Shown piece by piece: positions 22,780 to 36,262 of a stretch of 64,000 bases of DNA; the first letter of the stretch is position 1, and each line of letters begins with the position of its first letter. This stretch comes from Semisulcospira habei (lineage: Eukaryota; Mollusca; Gastropoda; Semisulcospiridae). Made by a program: the position numbers and the translations under genes. The stretch spans positions 120,876,344 through 120,940,343 of the forward strand of contig BTPG01000007.1 of the NCBI GenBank assembly GCA_036245525.1. The letters are read 5' to 3'. The notes beneath the pieces are model-generated. The model was given only the letters and a program-made list of their open reading frames with translations. It was not told where the DNA came from and did no database searches.

Positions 22780-24036
<1,257 letters not shown>

Positions 24037-24162
24037 CATTCAGTGATATGAATTATCATCGATCAATGTGATTTCAGGTCAAAGAAATTATAACGTTTCC
24101 GCTGACAGAGAAATAAAATAAAATGAAACGATAACATAAGAGAATAAGATGTAACAAGATGT

Positions 24163-24163
24163 C

Positions 24164-24228
<65 letters not shown>

Positions 24229-24268
24229 TGTGTGTTTGTTTGTCTTTTTTTTTTTTTTTTTTTTTTTT
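24163..24268. repeat. (TG)n then poly(T)
   Basis: (TG)n with one A interruption followed by a run of about 22 T. Confidence 0.95.
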
Positions 24269-24444
24269 GTAAAGGATAAACGATTTCATGCGTTGACCTT
24301 TTCTCAGCCTCGTGGCTATAGTGACATGGAACAAATCAGTAAAAGAAAATCGTTTCATAAATAAAACAAACCACTTACTCACTATAATGTTCATGCTTTC
24401 ATAGCATTCTTGAATGCACCGTGTGTACTTGATAATCTACGTAC

Positions 24445-24516
24445 ATGTGTGCTGGTCTGTGATATTGGGCCTTACGGCGTAAGCCGTAAGGTCCAAAATC
24501 ACAGTCCAGCACACAT
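24445..24516. repeat. Pal-F palindrome
   Basis: ATGTGTGCTGGTCTGTGAT and ATCACAGTCCAGCACACAT with inner GGCCTTACGGC/GCCGTAAGGTCC. Best copy of this family; degraded or half copies lie at 8803, 48003 and 55753. Confidence 0.85.
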
Positions 24517-24660
24517 AATAATGTCAGTTTGTGTACGTGTTTCAGATGGGCGGCGCTCGCTTTAAAAAAAAAAGTATGAAAAACATTTGGACACAACGCT
24601 GACTCGCCGAGACTGCATTGTCGGGGGCAACATGAAAATGCCAATGACGATTTCATTTTT

Positions 24661-24763
24661 TTAACCGCCCTCGCTGCTACTGACGATACCGTGATTCGGA
24701 AAGACGTGGAGTTACGCGTCTATTACTGCCGAACGGTATCGTCAGTAGCAGTCTGTGAGTTAA
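24661..24763. mobile_element. Pal-H palindromic element, 103 bp
   Basis: TTAACCGCCCTCGCTGCTAC at the left and GTAGCAGTCTGTGAGTTAA at the right; inner arms CTGACGATACCG and CGGTATCGTCAG. The loop contains its own short inverted repeat (GACGTGGAGTTACGCGTC). TTAA at both ends. Confidence 0.78.
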
Positions 24764-25000
24764 AGTATACAATTAGAAAAAAAATCTTTCCGTGTTGTTT
24801 GGCACTCCGTATTCAACAAGCTTGTCCCTACACTCAAAACTCTCACAACTGGCGCCTGACGCCCACTCAGCGTTGACTTTCTGACGGAGACTACCCACTT
24901 TATCACCCTACCTATCCCCCCACTCTCCCCCCCTCCCCTCCTCCTCCACCCCTTCCCACCAACCTACCCCTTTCTTTGCTCTCTAGCCCTTCTTTCAAAT

Positions 25001-25040
25001 GCAAGGCGCCAAGCTCATCTGGCACTACCCTAGAATTAAC
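25001..25040. repeat. Pal-C right-arm fragment
   Basis: GGCGCCAAGCTCATCTGGCA followed by CTACCCTAGAATTA, the inner half of a Pal-C right arm. The left arm is absent. Confidence 0.65.
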
Positions 25041-25261
25041 ACTCATGTAGCACCAAACAGCACATACAAGTCAAAAGCACATGCATGCATATAAGTATGG
25101 TAGTCGTTGCTATAGTCAGTCATGTGCAAGGCGACGTGACCACTCCGGAGGGACTGTCAAAAAGTGGTCGCCTTAGACAGGTTGTCTCTTACACAGGTCC
25201 GTCTATGTAGTTCAGACAGGTGATCGTTTGAAACAGGTGGTCGCCGCCTTGACAGGTTTGA

Positions 25262-25510
25262 CTTTACCCTTACCACAACCACGATGACAGCGACAAATAA
25301 TGATATCACCACTACCTCAGCCACCTCAAAGACAGTCACGAACACAACCTCTACCACTGCTATATACTGACTATACCACCACTACAACGACAAAGACCAC
25401 CACCACCACGACCAACACAATGACAGCAACGAACGCCTTCCCTAAGGTCACCACCACTACAGCGACAGCAACGCACATCATCACATTCATCACCGTTACC
25501 ACCACAAAAC
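25262..25510. repeat. ACC/ACA-rich low-complexity stretch
   Basis: Imperfect (CCA)n and (ACA)n triplet-like repeats give a threonine-rich open frame of 73 codons on the plus strand. Composition and lack of any domain indicate a degenerate microsatellite. Confidence 0.75.
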
Positions 25511-25619
25511 CCCCCACTTAAGGAAAACAAAAACACAGACGACTGTGATTCCCGTCTGGCAGTGAATATAATGACCGTAAGACATCCACTTGAAAAAACC
25601 GGCACATCTCATTCGTTGT

Positions 25620-25722
25620 AGAAAGAGGAATAGATCTTCATAAAGGCCTCGCAGATGAGGGGCCTCATGAAGATCTATGCCACTTGCATCTGCAGGGAGC
25701 TATGAAGATCTATGCCTCGTGC
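25620..25722. repeat. Pal-B copy plus an extra half arm
   Basis: GAAAGAGGAATAGATCTTCA to GAAGATCTATGCCACTTGC (25620-25687), followed directly by a second right-arm scrap GAAGATCTATGCCTCGTGC. Degenerate but paired change GATCTTC/GAAGATC is kept in both arms. Confidence 0.7.
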
Positions 25723-25846
25723 GGCTGGATGACGTTCTCGAGCAGGAGTGAGAGTGAGTCCTCAACAAACCGCTTCGTGTGTGTACACCTTGTCTGATAC
25801 ACAGACTCGGTTTTCCTTTATCGAGTGAGGATTTTCAGGCAATGTA

Positions 25847-25915
25847 TCTGCAAATAGGCATATATTCTCATGTACCCCTGCAAGTGCAGGGACACATAGG
25901 AATCTAAGCTTTTGG
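25847..25915. repeat. Pal-B degenerate hairpin
   Basis: CAAATAGGCATATATTCTCA and GGAATCTAAGCTTTTGG around CCCCTGCAAGTGCAGGG. Stem still readable. Confidence 0.6.
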
Positions 25916-26094
25916 TGAGCCATATCAGCATCATTTATTAACACTTCATCCCCTTCGGCCGAGAAAACTATCGTAGTTTAACCCTGATGCTGATCTACGT
26001 ATTGCTAGTTGTGTGTTTCGTCTAGCTTTCCTGTCTCTTATCAGCCTAGTGTGACTTCTTTATCTTAGGATGAAACTATTACTGATCAGTGTAA

Positions 26095-26160
26095 GCAAGA
26101 GGCACAGATCATCATGAGCCCCCGCTAAAGCGGGGGCTCATGAGGATCTGTGCCTCTCGC
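26095..26160. repeat. Pal-B hairpin core
   Basis: GCAAGAGGCACAGATCATCA to TGAGGATCTGTGCCTCTCGC, centre CCCCCGCTAAAGCGGGGG, 66 bp. The arms share CACAGATC/GATCTGTG, a paired variant of CATAGATC/GATCTATG. Confidence 0.85.
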
Positions 26161-26828
26161 AGATATGTCAGGTCTGACTGAGGAGCTGTGTCTTTTGTTA
26201 GCGTGCCAGTTTTTTACGCAACACATTATTGGCTGAGAGTGTTTGAACCACCACGGTGCCTCGAGGAGGAGTTGTCTTTTCCTGGCGCGCGCCAGATCGG
26301 CGGTTTTGATTGGCTGGCTTGAGAGGGAGGGAACGTTTTGTTTTGATGCCGTCTCGTCAGCAGTCTGTGCGGTCCTTGAACGAATGAAAAGGATATGTCT
26401 CATATAATTTATGTCGCCAGTACAAAAGCAACTCTGCATCGCCACGATTCGTTTATGGCATTTTGCGCTGTTAATTATCACTCGAAATCATCTCATAGTA
26501 GAACTTGTATATTCAGCACGGTCATAATTCCATCCTATTACTGAATGGCCCGTACGAAAGAAAAGGTCACCAAACTGTTCAAATTTCATTGATCTAAGTC
26601 AACAATGTAATGTCACAAAATGTCTGTGATTTTGTTCTTTGATTTTCATTTTCGTGAGAAAGGTCTCGCTAGTCATTCGTTCCAGGACTGTGCCGTTCAC
26701 GACAGAACTAAAGTAAGTTGAAGTCTGCTTTCAGCAAGTCCCGGTTCCCTTCACTGTTCACAGAGAGCTGTCGCTAAGAAGACACAATAGTTATTTTTCA
26801 CTTTTAAACGTCTAGTCATATATCGCAA
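26161..26828. other. Spacer, nothing recognised
   Basis: No coding or repeat signature. One minus-strand frame of 118 codons at 26125-26481 overlaps the hairpin and has no recognisable domain. Confidence 0.5.
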
Positions 26829-26829
26829 G

Positions 26830-26916
<87 letters not shown>
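26829..26916. repeat. (TG)n microsatellite
   Basis: About 42 TG units. Confidence 0.97.
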
Positions 26917-26919
<3 letters not shown>

Positions 26920-26961
26920 TCGCCTGCACGGACTTTTACTGTAGTGGAAGATACACTGACG

Positions 26962-27044
26962 GCCGTGGCAGCTCAAACTCTTGCCTGATTAACTTGGCGC
27001 CTTCAGGCGCCAAGCTAATTACGCACAACTTTGAGCTTCCACGG
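26962..27044. repeat. Pal-C minimal derivative
   Basis: CCGTGGCAGCTCAAACT... and ...AACTTTGAGCTTCCACGG around ACTTGGCGCCTTCAGGCGCC. It shares only the GGCGCC centre and GATTAACTTGG with Pal-C. Confidence 0.55.
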
Positions 27045-27181
27045 TCGGTCTGTCTGAACCAGGTGGCGCTGGAGAGGGAAACGATGGCTGCCTGGAGTGT
27101 TTCAGGGCACTCGAGACAACAAGGGGGAAATGCCACCAAAAGCAACAGGGCGGATCTGCGGCCTAGGATAGCAAAAGACCT

Positions 27182-27257
27182 TAAGTCCATTTTTGTGAAA
27201 CGCGAGCTTTCTATTGTATTGCAAAGAAAACCTCGCTTTTCACAAAAATGAGTTTAT
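27182..27257. repeat. Pal-D palindrome
   Basis: TAAGTCCATTTTTGTGAAAC and TTTTCACAAAAATGAGTTTA, centre near TTGTATTGCAA. Followed by ATTGTCTTTTTGCCTTCACA, the outer phrase typical of Pal-D right ends. Confidence 0.8.
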
Positions 27258-27749
27258 TGTCTTTTTGCCTTCACAGGGCAGAGACATTACCGACTAAAAC
27301 ATCTATTCACAACCACCCTGGCCGCCAGACGACAGATTCATGTCTATATTAGCTGAAAACAATTTTCAACCTCCCCCCTCCCCCCATCAAAAACAAAACA
27401 AAAAACAAAAACAAATCAACAACAACAACAAAAAACAATAAAAATACAACCATCCCCCTGCCCCATTCCCCGTCTTCCCACGAGCGAATCTGCCCACGAA
27501 GCCATTTACATTTTGCTAAAATCTATGTTAACATAAAATGAACTTAACCCGGTGCATTTTCCTCTGTTTGAAAGTTTACAGTTTTACCTTGTCTGTTTGG
27601 ATTTGTTGTTGTTGATAGTGTTGATATTATTGTTGTTGTTGCTGTTGATGCAATAAATGTATGTGCTAATTAAGTTTGTGTACGCGTGCTTATGAGTTAC
27701 GCATTAACTCCGACATGTTGAAGCAGGGCGGTAAGATAATACACTCTTA
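27258..27749. other. Spacer with A/C-rich runs
   Basis: CAAAACAAAA-type runs at about 27388-27445 and GTT-rich run at about 27603-27650; no gene seen. Confidence 0.55.
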
Positions 27750-27963
27750 TTAACTCATTGTACCCCAAGACCGAAATTCCCAAATTTTGCCGTTGTCCTC
27801 TGAAGACTGCATTGCAGTGCAGGACACAGATCGACCATAAGAGTTCAAGGGTGATGCCAGAATAGCTTGGCGCCCATAGGCGCCAAGCTATTCTGGCATC
27901 ACCCTTGAACTCTCATGGTCGATCCATATCTTGCTGTGGTGTGTTTGGGGTAGAATGAGTTAA
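27750..27963. mobile_element. Pal-C (CTACCCC type), 214 bp
   Basis: TTAACTCATTGTACCCCAAG to GGGGTAGAATGAGTTAA, core AGCTTGGCGCCCATAGGCGC. Both TTAA ends present. Confidence 0.9.
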
Positions 27964-28063
27964 ACTAAAAAGCGCTATGTCAACTACAGAAGGAAAAGAG
28001 AAAGACAAAAATTGATAGGTCTGAAGATTGTAACAAGTCATTTTATTTTGAATAGTTGGTTGG

Positions 28064-28604
<541 letters not shown>

Positions 28605-28605
28605 G

Positions 28606-28790
28606 TCAGGGTTTAACACAACACAACACATGAGTGACAATGGATGGCCCTAAGGGCGGGTAATGGAGAACAAGGACAGCTATTGGCTGGGGAGTACGAC
28701 CTGGACTCTAATCAATTAAGGCGAATTTCAACATTGCTACATGGATTAACCAGCACCGTTCAACTCATACAACATAGTTGCTGCACTACT
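28606..28790 (-). mobile_element. SINE fragment related to 38763-39056
   Basis: GGATGGCCCTAAGGGCGG, GGAGTACGACCTGGACTCTA, TCAATTAAGGCGAATTTCAA and GGATTAACCAGCACCGTTCA follow in the same order as in the 38.8-kb SINE. The tRNA-like head is absent, so the copy is 5'-truncated on the minus strand. Confidence 0.65.
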
Positions 28791-28800
28791 ACTATTAACA

Positions 28801-28859
28801 TATACGAGACGAGCTGCATTATGCCGCGTATCCGGATGCAGCACGTCTCTAATGAGTCA
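28801..28859. repeat. Pal-A with deleted left arm
   Basis: ACGAGACGAGCTGCATTATG then CCGCGTATCCGGATGCAGCA and CGTCTCTAATGAGTCA. About 20 bp of the left arm are missing. Confidence 0.7.
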
Positions 28860-28948
28860 AACCGAGCTAGCCAGTCAGGCGCCTAGCCACATCTACAAAT
28901 CTGCTGTAAACCCTTTTCATTCTGATACACTACTGCTCTAAATAAATT

Positions 28949-29030
28949 TGACTATGATAGTTCAAGGGTGGCGCCAAAATAGCTTCAGGCGCCAAGCTAT
29001 TTTGGCACGACCCTTGAACTAAAATGGTTA
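28949..29030. repeat. Pal-C core, asymmetric
   Basis: ACTATGATAGTTCAAGGGTG and CACGACCCTTGAACTAAAAT with GCCAAAATAGCTTCAGGCGC at the centre; part of one inner arm is lost. Confidence 0.7.
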
Positions 29031-29559
29031 ACACATCTCCTAATCTGTTATGTAGACTTCATAGGACAATAAGCAGATTACCCAAAAAATCTGCCTCACA
29101 ATGTAATGGAATAATACACAATTACACACACGATCTGACTACACTGCAGTGAACCGTGAGTGAATAACTCCGAACTCCGTGACACAAACTAAACCGGACA
29201 GCTCGGCCGCCAATCAGGAGCCGCGTTACACGGAGTTGCGTCACGTGACATGTCTGACAGATTGCTACTGGCTGTAAGGCGACACGTGACGCAACGCTTA
29301 GATCCAGAACAGCCGTATTACCAAGTCCGACAGAGAGGAATATTAGCCATGCGCGTCGCTGCAGGGCAGTTCCTGTCACGAGGCTTCTCGTCATTTGTAC
29401 AAATAATCCTCAGAATCAAACCCTGAAAATCTCCCCCGTCTGAGGAACACACATATACATTCGACTTCGGCTAAATAGCACAACGCCAGAGAGACACACT
29501 GTTGTGTGGGTCATACACAACGTTTGTTATAAGGTAAGTAGTTATAAATAGAAAAAGTT
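29031..29559. other. Spacer with one small inverted repeat
   Basis: GTTGCGTCACGTG at 29233-29246 pairs with CACGTGACGCAAC at 29283-29296, 37 bp apart. Otherwise nothing recognised. Confidence 0.5.
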
Positions 29560-29774
29560 TTAACCCATTGTGTAACAGACGAAATACTCACATTTTAGAG
29601 TTGTTTTAGAGTTGAGGACTGCATTACAATTCAGGAGGCAGATCGACCATCATAGTTCAAGGGTGGTGCCAGACTAGCTTGGCGCCTATAGGCGCTCAGC
29701 TAGTCTGGCACCACCCTTGAACTATCATGGTCAATCCATATCTTGCAGTGGTGTGTCGGGACTGAATCAGTTAG
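29560..29774. mobile_element. Pal-C divergent copy, 215 bp
   Basis: TTAACCCATTGTGTAACAGA to GGGACTGAATCAGTTAG with core CTAGCTTGGCGCCTATAGGC. Left outer arm diverged; length preserved. Confidence 0.8.
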
Positions 29775-29962
29775 TGGGGAACTTTGAACAAGGCATTGTC
29801 ATAACCGATTTTTGTTGTTGCTCTATCGACCTATTTATACGTGCAGTTTTATGTATATTTTTTTTTTTTTTTTTTTTATGTATATTTTAGAGCCACTTAC
29901 AATGCATATTTTAGGCATTAGAACTAATCCGAGAATGATGCGTAGATGCTTTAATGAGCGGA

Positions 29963-30026
29963 CTGCAAATGGCATAGATCCTCACGAGCCCCTTAATAGG
30001 GGCCCATGAAGATCTGTGTATTTGCA
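29963..30026. repeat. Pal-B degenerate hairpin
   Basis: CTGCAAATGGCATAGATCCT and GAAGATCTGTGTATTTGCAG around a shortened centre (CCCCTTAATAGGGG). Confidence 0.65.
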
Positions 30027-30168
30027 GGTGTGTGGCTGTTGAAGTCCATTTGCAGAGTTCAGTTTCGATATGTCATCATTACAACACAGGTTTGAGCCAA
30101 CACAGTCAACTAATGCGTTTAGCTTACAAAAGCCTCAGTCTGAGCGAGATGTAAATGAAGTCGTCACT

Positions 30169-30238
30169 GAAGAGGTATAGATTTTCACGAGGCCCTGCGA
30201 CTGCAGTCTCAGGGCCTCGTGAGAATCTATGCCTCTTG
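30169..30238. repeat. Pal-B hairpin variant
   Basis: GAAGAGGTATAGATTTTCAC and GTGAGAATCTATGCCTCTTG around GAGGCCCTGCGACTGCAGTC. Centre GAGGCCCTG/CAGGGCCTC differs from the usual GAGCCCCC in both arms at once. Confidence 0.8.
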
Positions 30239-30407
30239 AATTTGGGAAAGGGCTGAGTAAGAGACTGAACAATTACACGCATCGTGCTTGTGCACGCCAG
30301 TTGTTCTGCTTGCTATGCCCACTGCTCCTCTCAGTAGCCTGGCTGTGCTTAATTTATGATGAACTCCTTCAGTCTACACATGCTCAGAAAGCTCGTTATC
30401 GGGTTGA

Positions 30408-30467
30408 TTAACACATTTGAGACGTGCTGCATTCGGATACGCGGCGTAAACGTCTCAAATGAGTTAA
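30408..30467. mobile_element. Pal-A with shortened right arm
   Basis: TTAACACATTTGAGACGTGC at the left and ACGTCTCAAATGAGTTAA at the right; the inner right arm (about 20 bp) is deleted. TTAA ends intact. Confidence 0.75.
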
Positions 30468-30562
30468 CATCAGCGACAAATTTCATGTTACGAGCTATTC
30501 GTTTGAAAAGGCTCGCACCAAACAAAGAAACACATAAAGAAAAAAAAAAAGACTGAAAAAAA

Positions 30563-30569
<7 letters not shown>

Positions 30570-30598
<29 letters not shown>
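30570..30598. repeat. (GA)n microsatellite
   Basis: Short GA run. Confidence 0.9.
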
Positions 30599-30635
30599 TA
30601 TAAACGAAACAGAATGACATTTAAAAAAAAAAATT

Positions 30636-30674
30636 CTCCCCGGTGGGGAATACTTACCACTATACTACCGAGGA
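30636..30674 (-). pseudogene. tRNA-Asp remnant with internal deletion
   Basis: Minus-strand TCCTCGGTAGTATAGTGGTA at the 5' side and the 3' CCGGGGAG acceptor end, but only 39 nt in total. The anticodon arm and most of the T arm are gone. The deletion falls between GGGGAAT- and GCGGGAAT-like direct repeats of the intact gene, consistent with a microhomology-mediated loss of 33 nt. Confidence 0.75.
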
Positions 30675-30941
30675 GCTGACAGTTTACTGAGATAGATAGA
30701 CTAACGTATTAGATCCTACACTTGCACGTTAAGTTTCAAATTGTCCTTTCTTGACTGAGGTTGGTTTTGCTGTTGTCGCAACTGGAATTTGTTGGATTAA
30801 GAAGACATACAACACAAAATATTCACTTTCTGCAGGAAATTAGGGCCTGCTTATTTAGGCGCCTCAATTCAAAGAAATAGTAATGACTATAACACATAAT
30901 TTGTTATTATCATTATTATTGTTGTTATATTATACGTGTTA

Positions 30942-31034
30942 TCATCATCATCATCATCAACATCATCATCATCATCGTCATAGTTTTAATATCTGTATTT
31001 TTTAAATTGAATAATAATAATAATAATAATAATG

Positions 31035-31117
<83 letters not shown>
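30942..31117. repeat. (ATC)n and (TAA)n
   Basis: ATC repeat at about 30942-30976 and TAA repeat at about 31010-31117. Confidence 0.95.
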
Positions 31118-31118
<1 letters not shown>

Positions 31119-31164
31119 TGTACTCACAAACACACACAACCTTCATACGACTGAACTAAGCTGC

Positions 31165-32425
<1,261 letters not shown>

Positions 32426-32708
32426 AATAGAAGGGACTAAATAAATAAATCACCCGGACGCTTACCTTGAGCATGCGCTAACAAAATGCCAAGCTTTGAA
32501 CCTGCAGCAACTTTCTAATACATTCACATGCAATACATTACATCATCACATAAACATCTTTCGTGTGAGTCTTTCAAAGGCCCCAAGACGCAAAGGACCT
32601 AAATCGTAATAAACGAGTACACGCGTATTATTACCCTGAAAATGATAACGATCCAACCTTGTCAAGTTACCTCGTTGGAGGCGGGTACATCCACTGCTTT
32701 GTCTGTAT

Positions 32709-32791
32709 GCAAAACGTCCTGGGGCCCACGACGGCCGCAGTGGGCCGTGCGCGGGCCCACTGCGGCCGTCGTGGGCCCCAGGACTTTTTGC
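32709..32791. repeat. Pal-E palindrome, 83 bp
   Basis: Almost perfect inverted repeat: CCTGGGGCCCACGACGGCCG and CGGCCGTCGTGGGCCCCAGG with a GTGCGCG loop. Very GC-rich relative to its surroundings. Relatives at 39662 and 45565 share GGCCCGCGCAC near the centre. Confidence 0.9.
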
Positions 32792-32948
32792 TACTAGGGT
32801 TGTCTGTTTATCTGTATCAGTTTCCAGTGAACGATTATTGCTGTGACAGCCGCGTTCGTGGATAAATAGATCCAGGGGACTTAACTCAGATCACCACCAG
32901 ACCATATCCGCCTCTTGGGACACGAGAGCGATACCTGACTTGTCATCT

Positions 32949-33014
32949 GCAAGAGGCATAGATTCTCATGAGCCGCTGCATTCGCAAGGGTTCATGAGAA
33001 TCTATGCCTCCCGC
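32949..33014. repeat. Pal-B hairpin core
   Basis: GCAAGAGGCATAGATTCTCA to TGAGAATCTATGCCTCCCGC, ATTCTC/GAGAAT subfamily, 66 bp. Confidence 0.85.
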
Positions 33015-33154
33015 TTGCAAAGATCGCCTTGATTTCATACCTGTGTATACTCATGCTGTGGATATCATCCAAAGAATACACACTCATCGCCTTTATTTAC
33101 CTGGACTAACTTTCTCGATCTGAGAATGCAAATGTGGTCGATCTATAAGTGTCA

Positions 33155-33220
33155 GCAAGAGGCATAAATTCTCAAGAGCTCCATCATTTGCAAGGGATCG
33201 TAATAATCTATATATCTTGA
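33155..33220. repeat. Pal-B degenerate hairpin
   Basis: GCAAGAGGCATAAATTCTCA and TAATAATCTATATATCTTGA. Old copy with many unpaired positions, about 140 bp after the previous one. Confidence 0.65.
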
Positions 33221-33812
33221 AATCTAGAAGGGTCTGGCTGACGAAATTTTGTAAGGCTGACAACGAGCAGACGTCTTTATTCAATTCCCGCCTCCTGGAG
33301 AATAAAGGAAGGGACACAACCGCAGGTGAAAACGAGCGAAGAGCTTTGGCGGCTATTATTTTGAAGCTTACAGCTACATGTATTAGGCACACACCCGATG
33401 ATTTCCCCGCTTTTGATGAACGAAGATATAAATCTATGGGACATAACATTAAACACAACAAGCACAGAGTATAATGAGTCCCTGCAACCGTTTCTTGCGG
33501 GACTGACTACAATGATTAAAACGAGCGGACAGAGGAAAAGTAGGGGACGCTTGAACCACAGGTGAAAACGAGCGGACGATATCGCTCTCTAGCGCACAAA
33601 GACTTCTCGTGTGAATTAAAGAGTATCATTGTTGGGGGTGGGGTGGGGCGTGGCTCCCAGACAAAGATGATTACATTACACCCTGTGTGGCTCACCACGA
33701 CTCGCAAATTGCTACATGTGTCGCTCTTTGTAGTGGAATCTGCAGGATTAAACCTCGATGACTCTTTCCATTGGCGGAAGGAGCATAGATTTAGATAGAA
33801 CGATTCACATCA
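33221..33812. other. Spacer with a short direct repeat
   Basis: The phrase ACAGGTGAAAACGAGCG occurs near 33322 (as CGCAGGTGAAAACGAGCG) and again near 33559. No gene recognised. Confidence 0.5.
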
Positions 33813-33870
33813 GCGATGGGATATATGTTCATGAGACAGGCGCTAATGAAACTCTATTCCACTTGGAGAT
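33813..33870. repeat. Pal-B relic
   Basis: GGGATATATGTTCATGAGAC and AATGAAACTCTATTCCACTT; only a weak stem remains. Confidence 0.4.
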
Positions 33871-33924
33871 GGGATGTTAATGGTGAGAAATGGTAATAGA
33901 GATATAGGCACACTCTGTCCTCTG

Positions 33925-34034
33925 AGGGCAAAACGACAGGAAGTCCATTTTGTGAAAAGCGAAGTTTTCATCGTACGTAATACGATGAAAACCTTACTTT
34001 TTACAAAATGTACTTACTGTCTTTTTCCTTCACA
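33925..34034. repeat. Pal-D, full form
   Basis: GGGCAAAACGACAGGAAGTC to ACTTACTGTCTTTTTCCTTC, inner TGTGAAAAGCGAAGTTTTCA and GATGAAAACCTTACTTTTTA, centre TCGTACGTAATACGA. Shows the outer phrase (CAAAAGACAGTAAGTCC and complement) that frames several Pal-D copies. Confidence 0.82.
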
Positions 34035-34077
34035 GGGACTTCTCTAAGTTATAACCTTCAGCTCTGAACCAACACAT

Positions 34078-34232
34078 CGAAATATAGATCAGCCATGATA
34101 GTTCAGTGGTTGTGCCGAACCAAGCAAGCAAAAAGACCCTAGAAACGACGTCGGCCCAAAGACTTGCTTGCTGATGAATAGGTTGGCACCTGGCGGCCAA
34201 ACTAATCTGGCACCAATCTATCAAGGCCAATA
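34078..34232. repeat. Pal-C relic with unrelated centre
   Basis: ATCAGCCATGATAGTTCA and CTAATCTGGCACCAATCT are Pal-C-like; the centre instead contains a CAAGCAAGCA/TTGCTTGCTG inverted pair. Confidence 0.45.
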
Positions 34233-34460
34233 TGCCTCCTAAACGTCAATAATCAGAAGACAGGTTTGTAAATTTGATCATGCTGCAAAAGAGTGTGTTA
34301 AACTCCTCCGCTAAGTCACCGGTCCATTCTGATCGCTCATGAGTACACAGTGCCTGATTTGCCTGAAACTTCTAGAAGCAATACCACGGAGCTAGTATCA
34401 CACCTCAGCGTAGTCCACGCAAATCAAACTGTACACTTCAGCTACTGTTTGGTTGAATTC

Positions 34461-34484
34461 TCAATAATAATAATAATAATAATA

Positions 34485-34560
<76 letters not shown>

Positions 34561-34830
34561 CAGAGCATTAAACAGGCGCTTTACCCAATTGAATATCGGC
34601 TCAAAGCGCCGCCGCGAACTGAACCCAACAAGCACGCTCACGTGAATCACGCGCATTCACTCACACACTGTACATAAACACAGAACATTCACGTGGTGCT
34701 AAGGGCAAGCTCAAGCAAGCTACTCAAGTTTTGGAAATTCAAATCGTTTTATGCTTGAAATTTGACAAGTGGGCTGCAATTGATACCAAAGTCGACACAT
34801 GGTCATGGAAGTGAAAGAACAATCGGAGTT
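34461..34830 (-). mobile_element. SINE-like element with (TTA)n tail
   Basis: On the minus strand the body (TAGCTTGCTTGAGCTTGCCC, TTAGCACCACGTGAATGTTC, GTGAGCGTGCTTGTTGGGTT) matches the SINE at 54831-55275. Its 3' end is different (GGCGGCGCTTTGAGCCGATA and GGGTAAAGCGCCTG) but also ends in (TTA)n, which is the 96-bp (TAA)n array on the plus strand. The tRNA-like head was not found, so it is 5'-truncated or the head has decayed. Confidence 0.75.
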
Positions 34831-35116
34831 AAAGTTCGGTTGCGTACCCATTCCTTAAAGACTATCAGGCACAGCCAACTGGACCTACTTAGTTATGCTT
34901 TAGTACCCTCCAAGCTGACTACTTAATTTCCCTTTCTTCTGCGGTGAAGTGTTACACAGCTCATCCCCTCCCTTCTTTCACAGTCATAGCCTTCCGTCTG
35001 CAAGAGTCATAGCTGTTAACCAACCTATGAGCAGGCATGCATTGTCATGGCTCCTATACGAGAGGTTTAATTTTCAAAAGCTGCTGTGGAGACAAAGTCC
35101 TATAGGTCAGTTTTGA

Positions 35117-35158
35117 GCGTAAGAGGCACAGATTTTCATGTAAATCTAAGCCTCTTGA
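35117..35158. repeat. Pal-B outer arms only
   Basis: AAGAGGCACAGATTTTCATG joined directly to TAAATCTAAGCCTCTTG; the GC-rich centre is deleted. A right-arm scrap (CATCTATGCCTCTTGA) follows at about 35207-35223. Confidence 0.65.
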
Positions 35159-35564
35159 TTACTGTAAATCTTTCTCAGGGATCCAGGAAAACTGTTGGCC
35201 GCAGAGAACATCTATGCCTCTTGATAGCTGTACCTCCTCACCAGGGTCTCATCAGCTACTGTGCCTGTTGCTCACTGCATATGTTCCTCAAGTAGAGGGT
35301 GTTTTGGGGATTTAAGCTTAAGAGTGTGTAATAGCTGTAGCAGCGTGAAAAGGTTCACAAATTTACACTAGGTAGCAGACGGCTTGTCGCCGGTTACATC
35401 AGAAACCGCCAACTGGCGGAGTACCTCTCATTCATATAGTGGTAACCCTTTCACTTCTGGACTGAGCTCACTGGCGGCGCGTTAGTTATGCGTCATAGGG
35501 TAACCGGCTCTCATTTCTGAAGCAAGATGTCATGGAGTCAAATGATGCGTTTGACGCGTCCAAC

Positions 35565-35666
35565 TTAACCCTTTTCCGGCCACTGTTCGTGCGGCGTTTT
35601 TGTTTCTGAAATTTTTGTCTTCATTCGACAACCATAAGTCAAAACCGGCGTCCCAAGAAACTGTAC

Positions 35667-35700
<34 letters not shown>

Positions 35701-35945
35701 TGAGGGGGGGGGGGGGGGGGGGGGGAGGGGGAGGGGGAGGGAGAGGGTGGGGGGGGGGGGGGGTCCTGAAATCTTTGTTCATTCAACGACCACGAGACAA
35801 AACCGTGCAAGAAGCGTGGATACAAACTGGTCTCAGCAAGAGGCATAGATCCTCACGAGCCCCCGCAGTCGTTGGGGCTCGTGAGGATCTATACCTCTTG
35901 CAGTTGGATCGTCTACACTTTTTCTCGGCACTAACATCTGCTGTA
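35565..35945. mobile_element. Pal-B element with T/G tract and duplicated left arm
   Basis: TTAACCCTTTTCCGGCCACT at the left; core hairpin 35836-35901 (GCAAGAGGCATAGATCCTCA, with CACGAGCCCC/GGGGCTCGTG paired). A poly(T)-poly(G) tract (35670-35763) lies in the left arm, and the arm segment CTGAAATYTTTGT...CAACGACC occurs both before (about 35604-35650) and after (about 35765-35810) it. Either two elements recombined or the tract arose with a local duplication. Confidence 0.75.
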
Positions 35946-36017
35946 GTGCTTAGCAAAGGAATATTGTCATTTGAGCCACTCGGATAGTCATTCTTGTAGG
36001 TGAAAAATCAATTCTGA

Positions 36018-36102
36018 AGCAAACAAACAAACAAACAAACAAACAAACAAACAAACAAACAAACAAACAAACAAACAAACAAACAAACAAACAAACAAAC
36101 AA
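36018..36102. repeat. (CAAA)n microsatellite
   Basis: About 21 CAAA units. Confidence 0.96.
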
Positions 36103-36212
36103 AACAACAACCAACCATACCAAAATAAAATGAAAGAAAAGAAAAGAAAAGAAAACCCCGAACGACCACAAGAACCCCATACACAACATTCTTGCATACC
36201 AATAACAGTGAG

Positions 36213-36213
<1 letters not shown>

Positions 36214-36260
<47 letters not shown>
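36214..36260. repeat. Poly(A) tract next to tRNA-Asp
   Basis: About 46 A; read on the minus strand it is a long T run directly after the tRNA gene and would serve as a Pol III terminator. Confidence 0.9.

Positions 36261-36262
<2 letters not shown>

Noticed and set aside
24661..24763. Rho-independent-type terminator hairpin
   Set aside because: Hairpins of this kind are dispersed miniature elements in eukaryotic DNA; no bacterial transcription unit is present.
25300..25521. Threonine-rich protein, possibly mucin-like
   Set aside because: Only 73 codons, imperfect ACC/ACA triplets, no signal peptide or flanking exon; fits a degenerate microsatellite.
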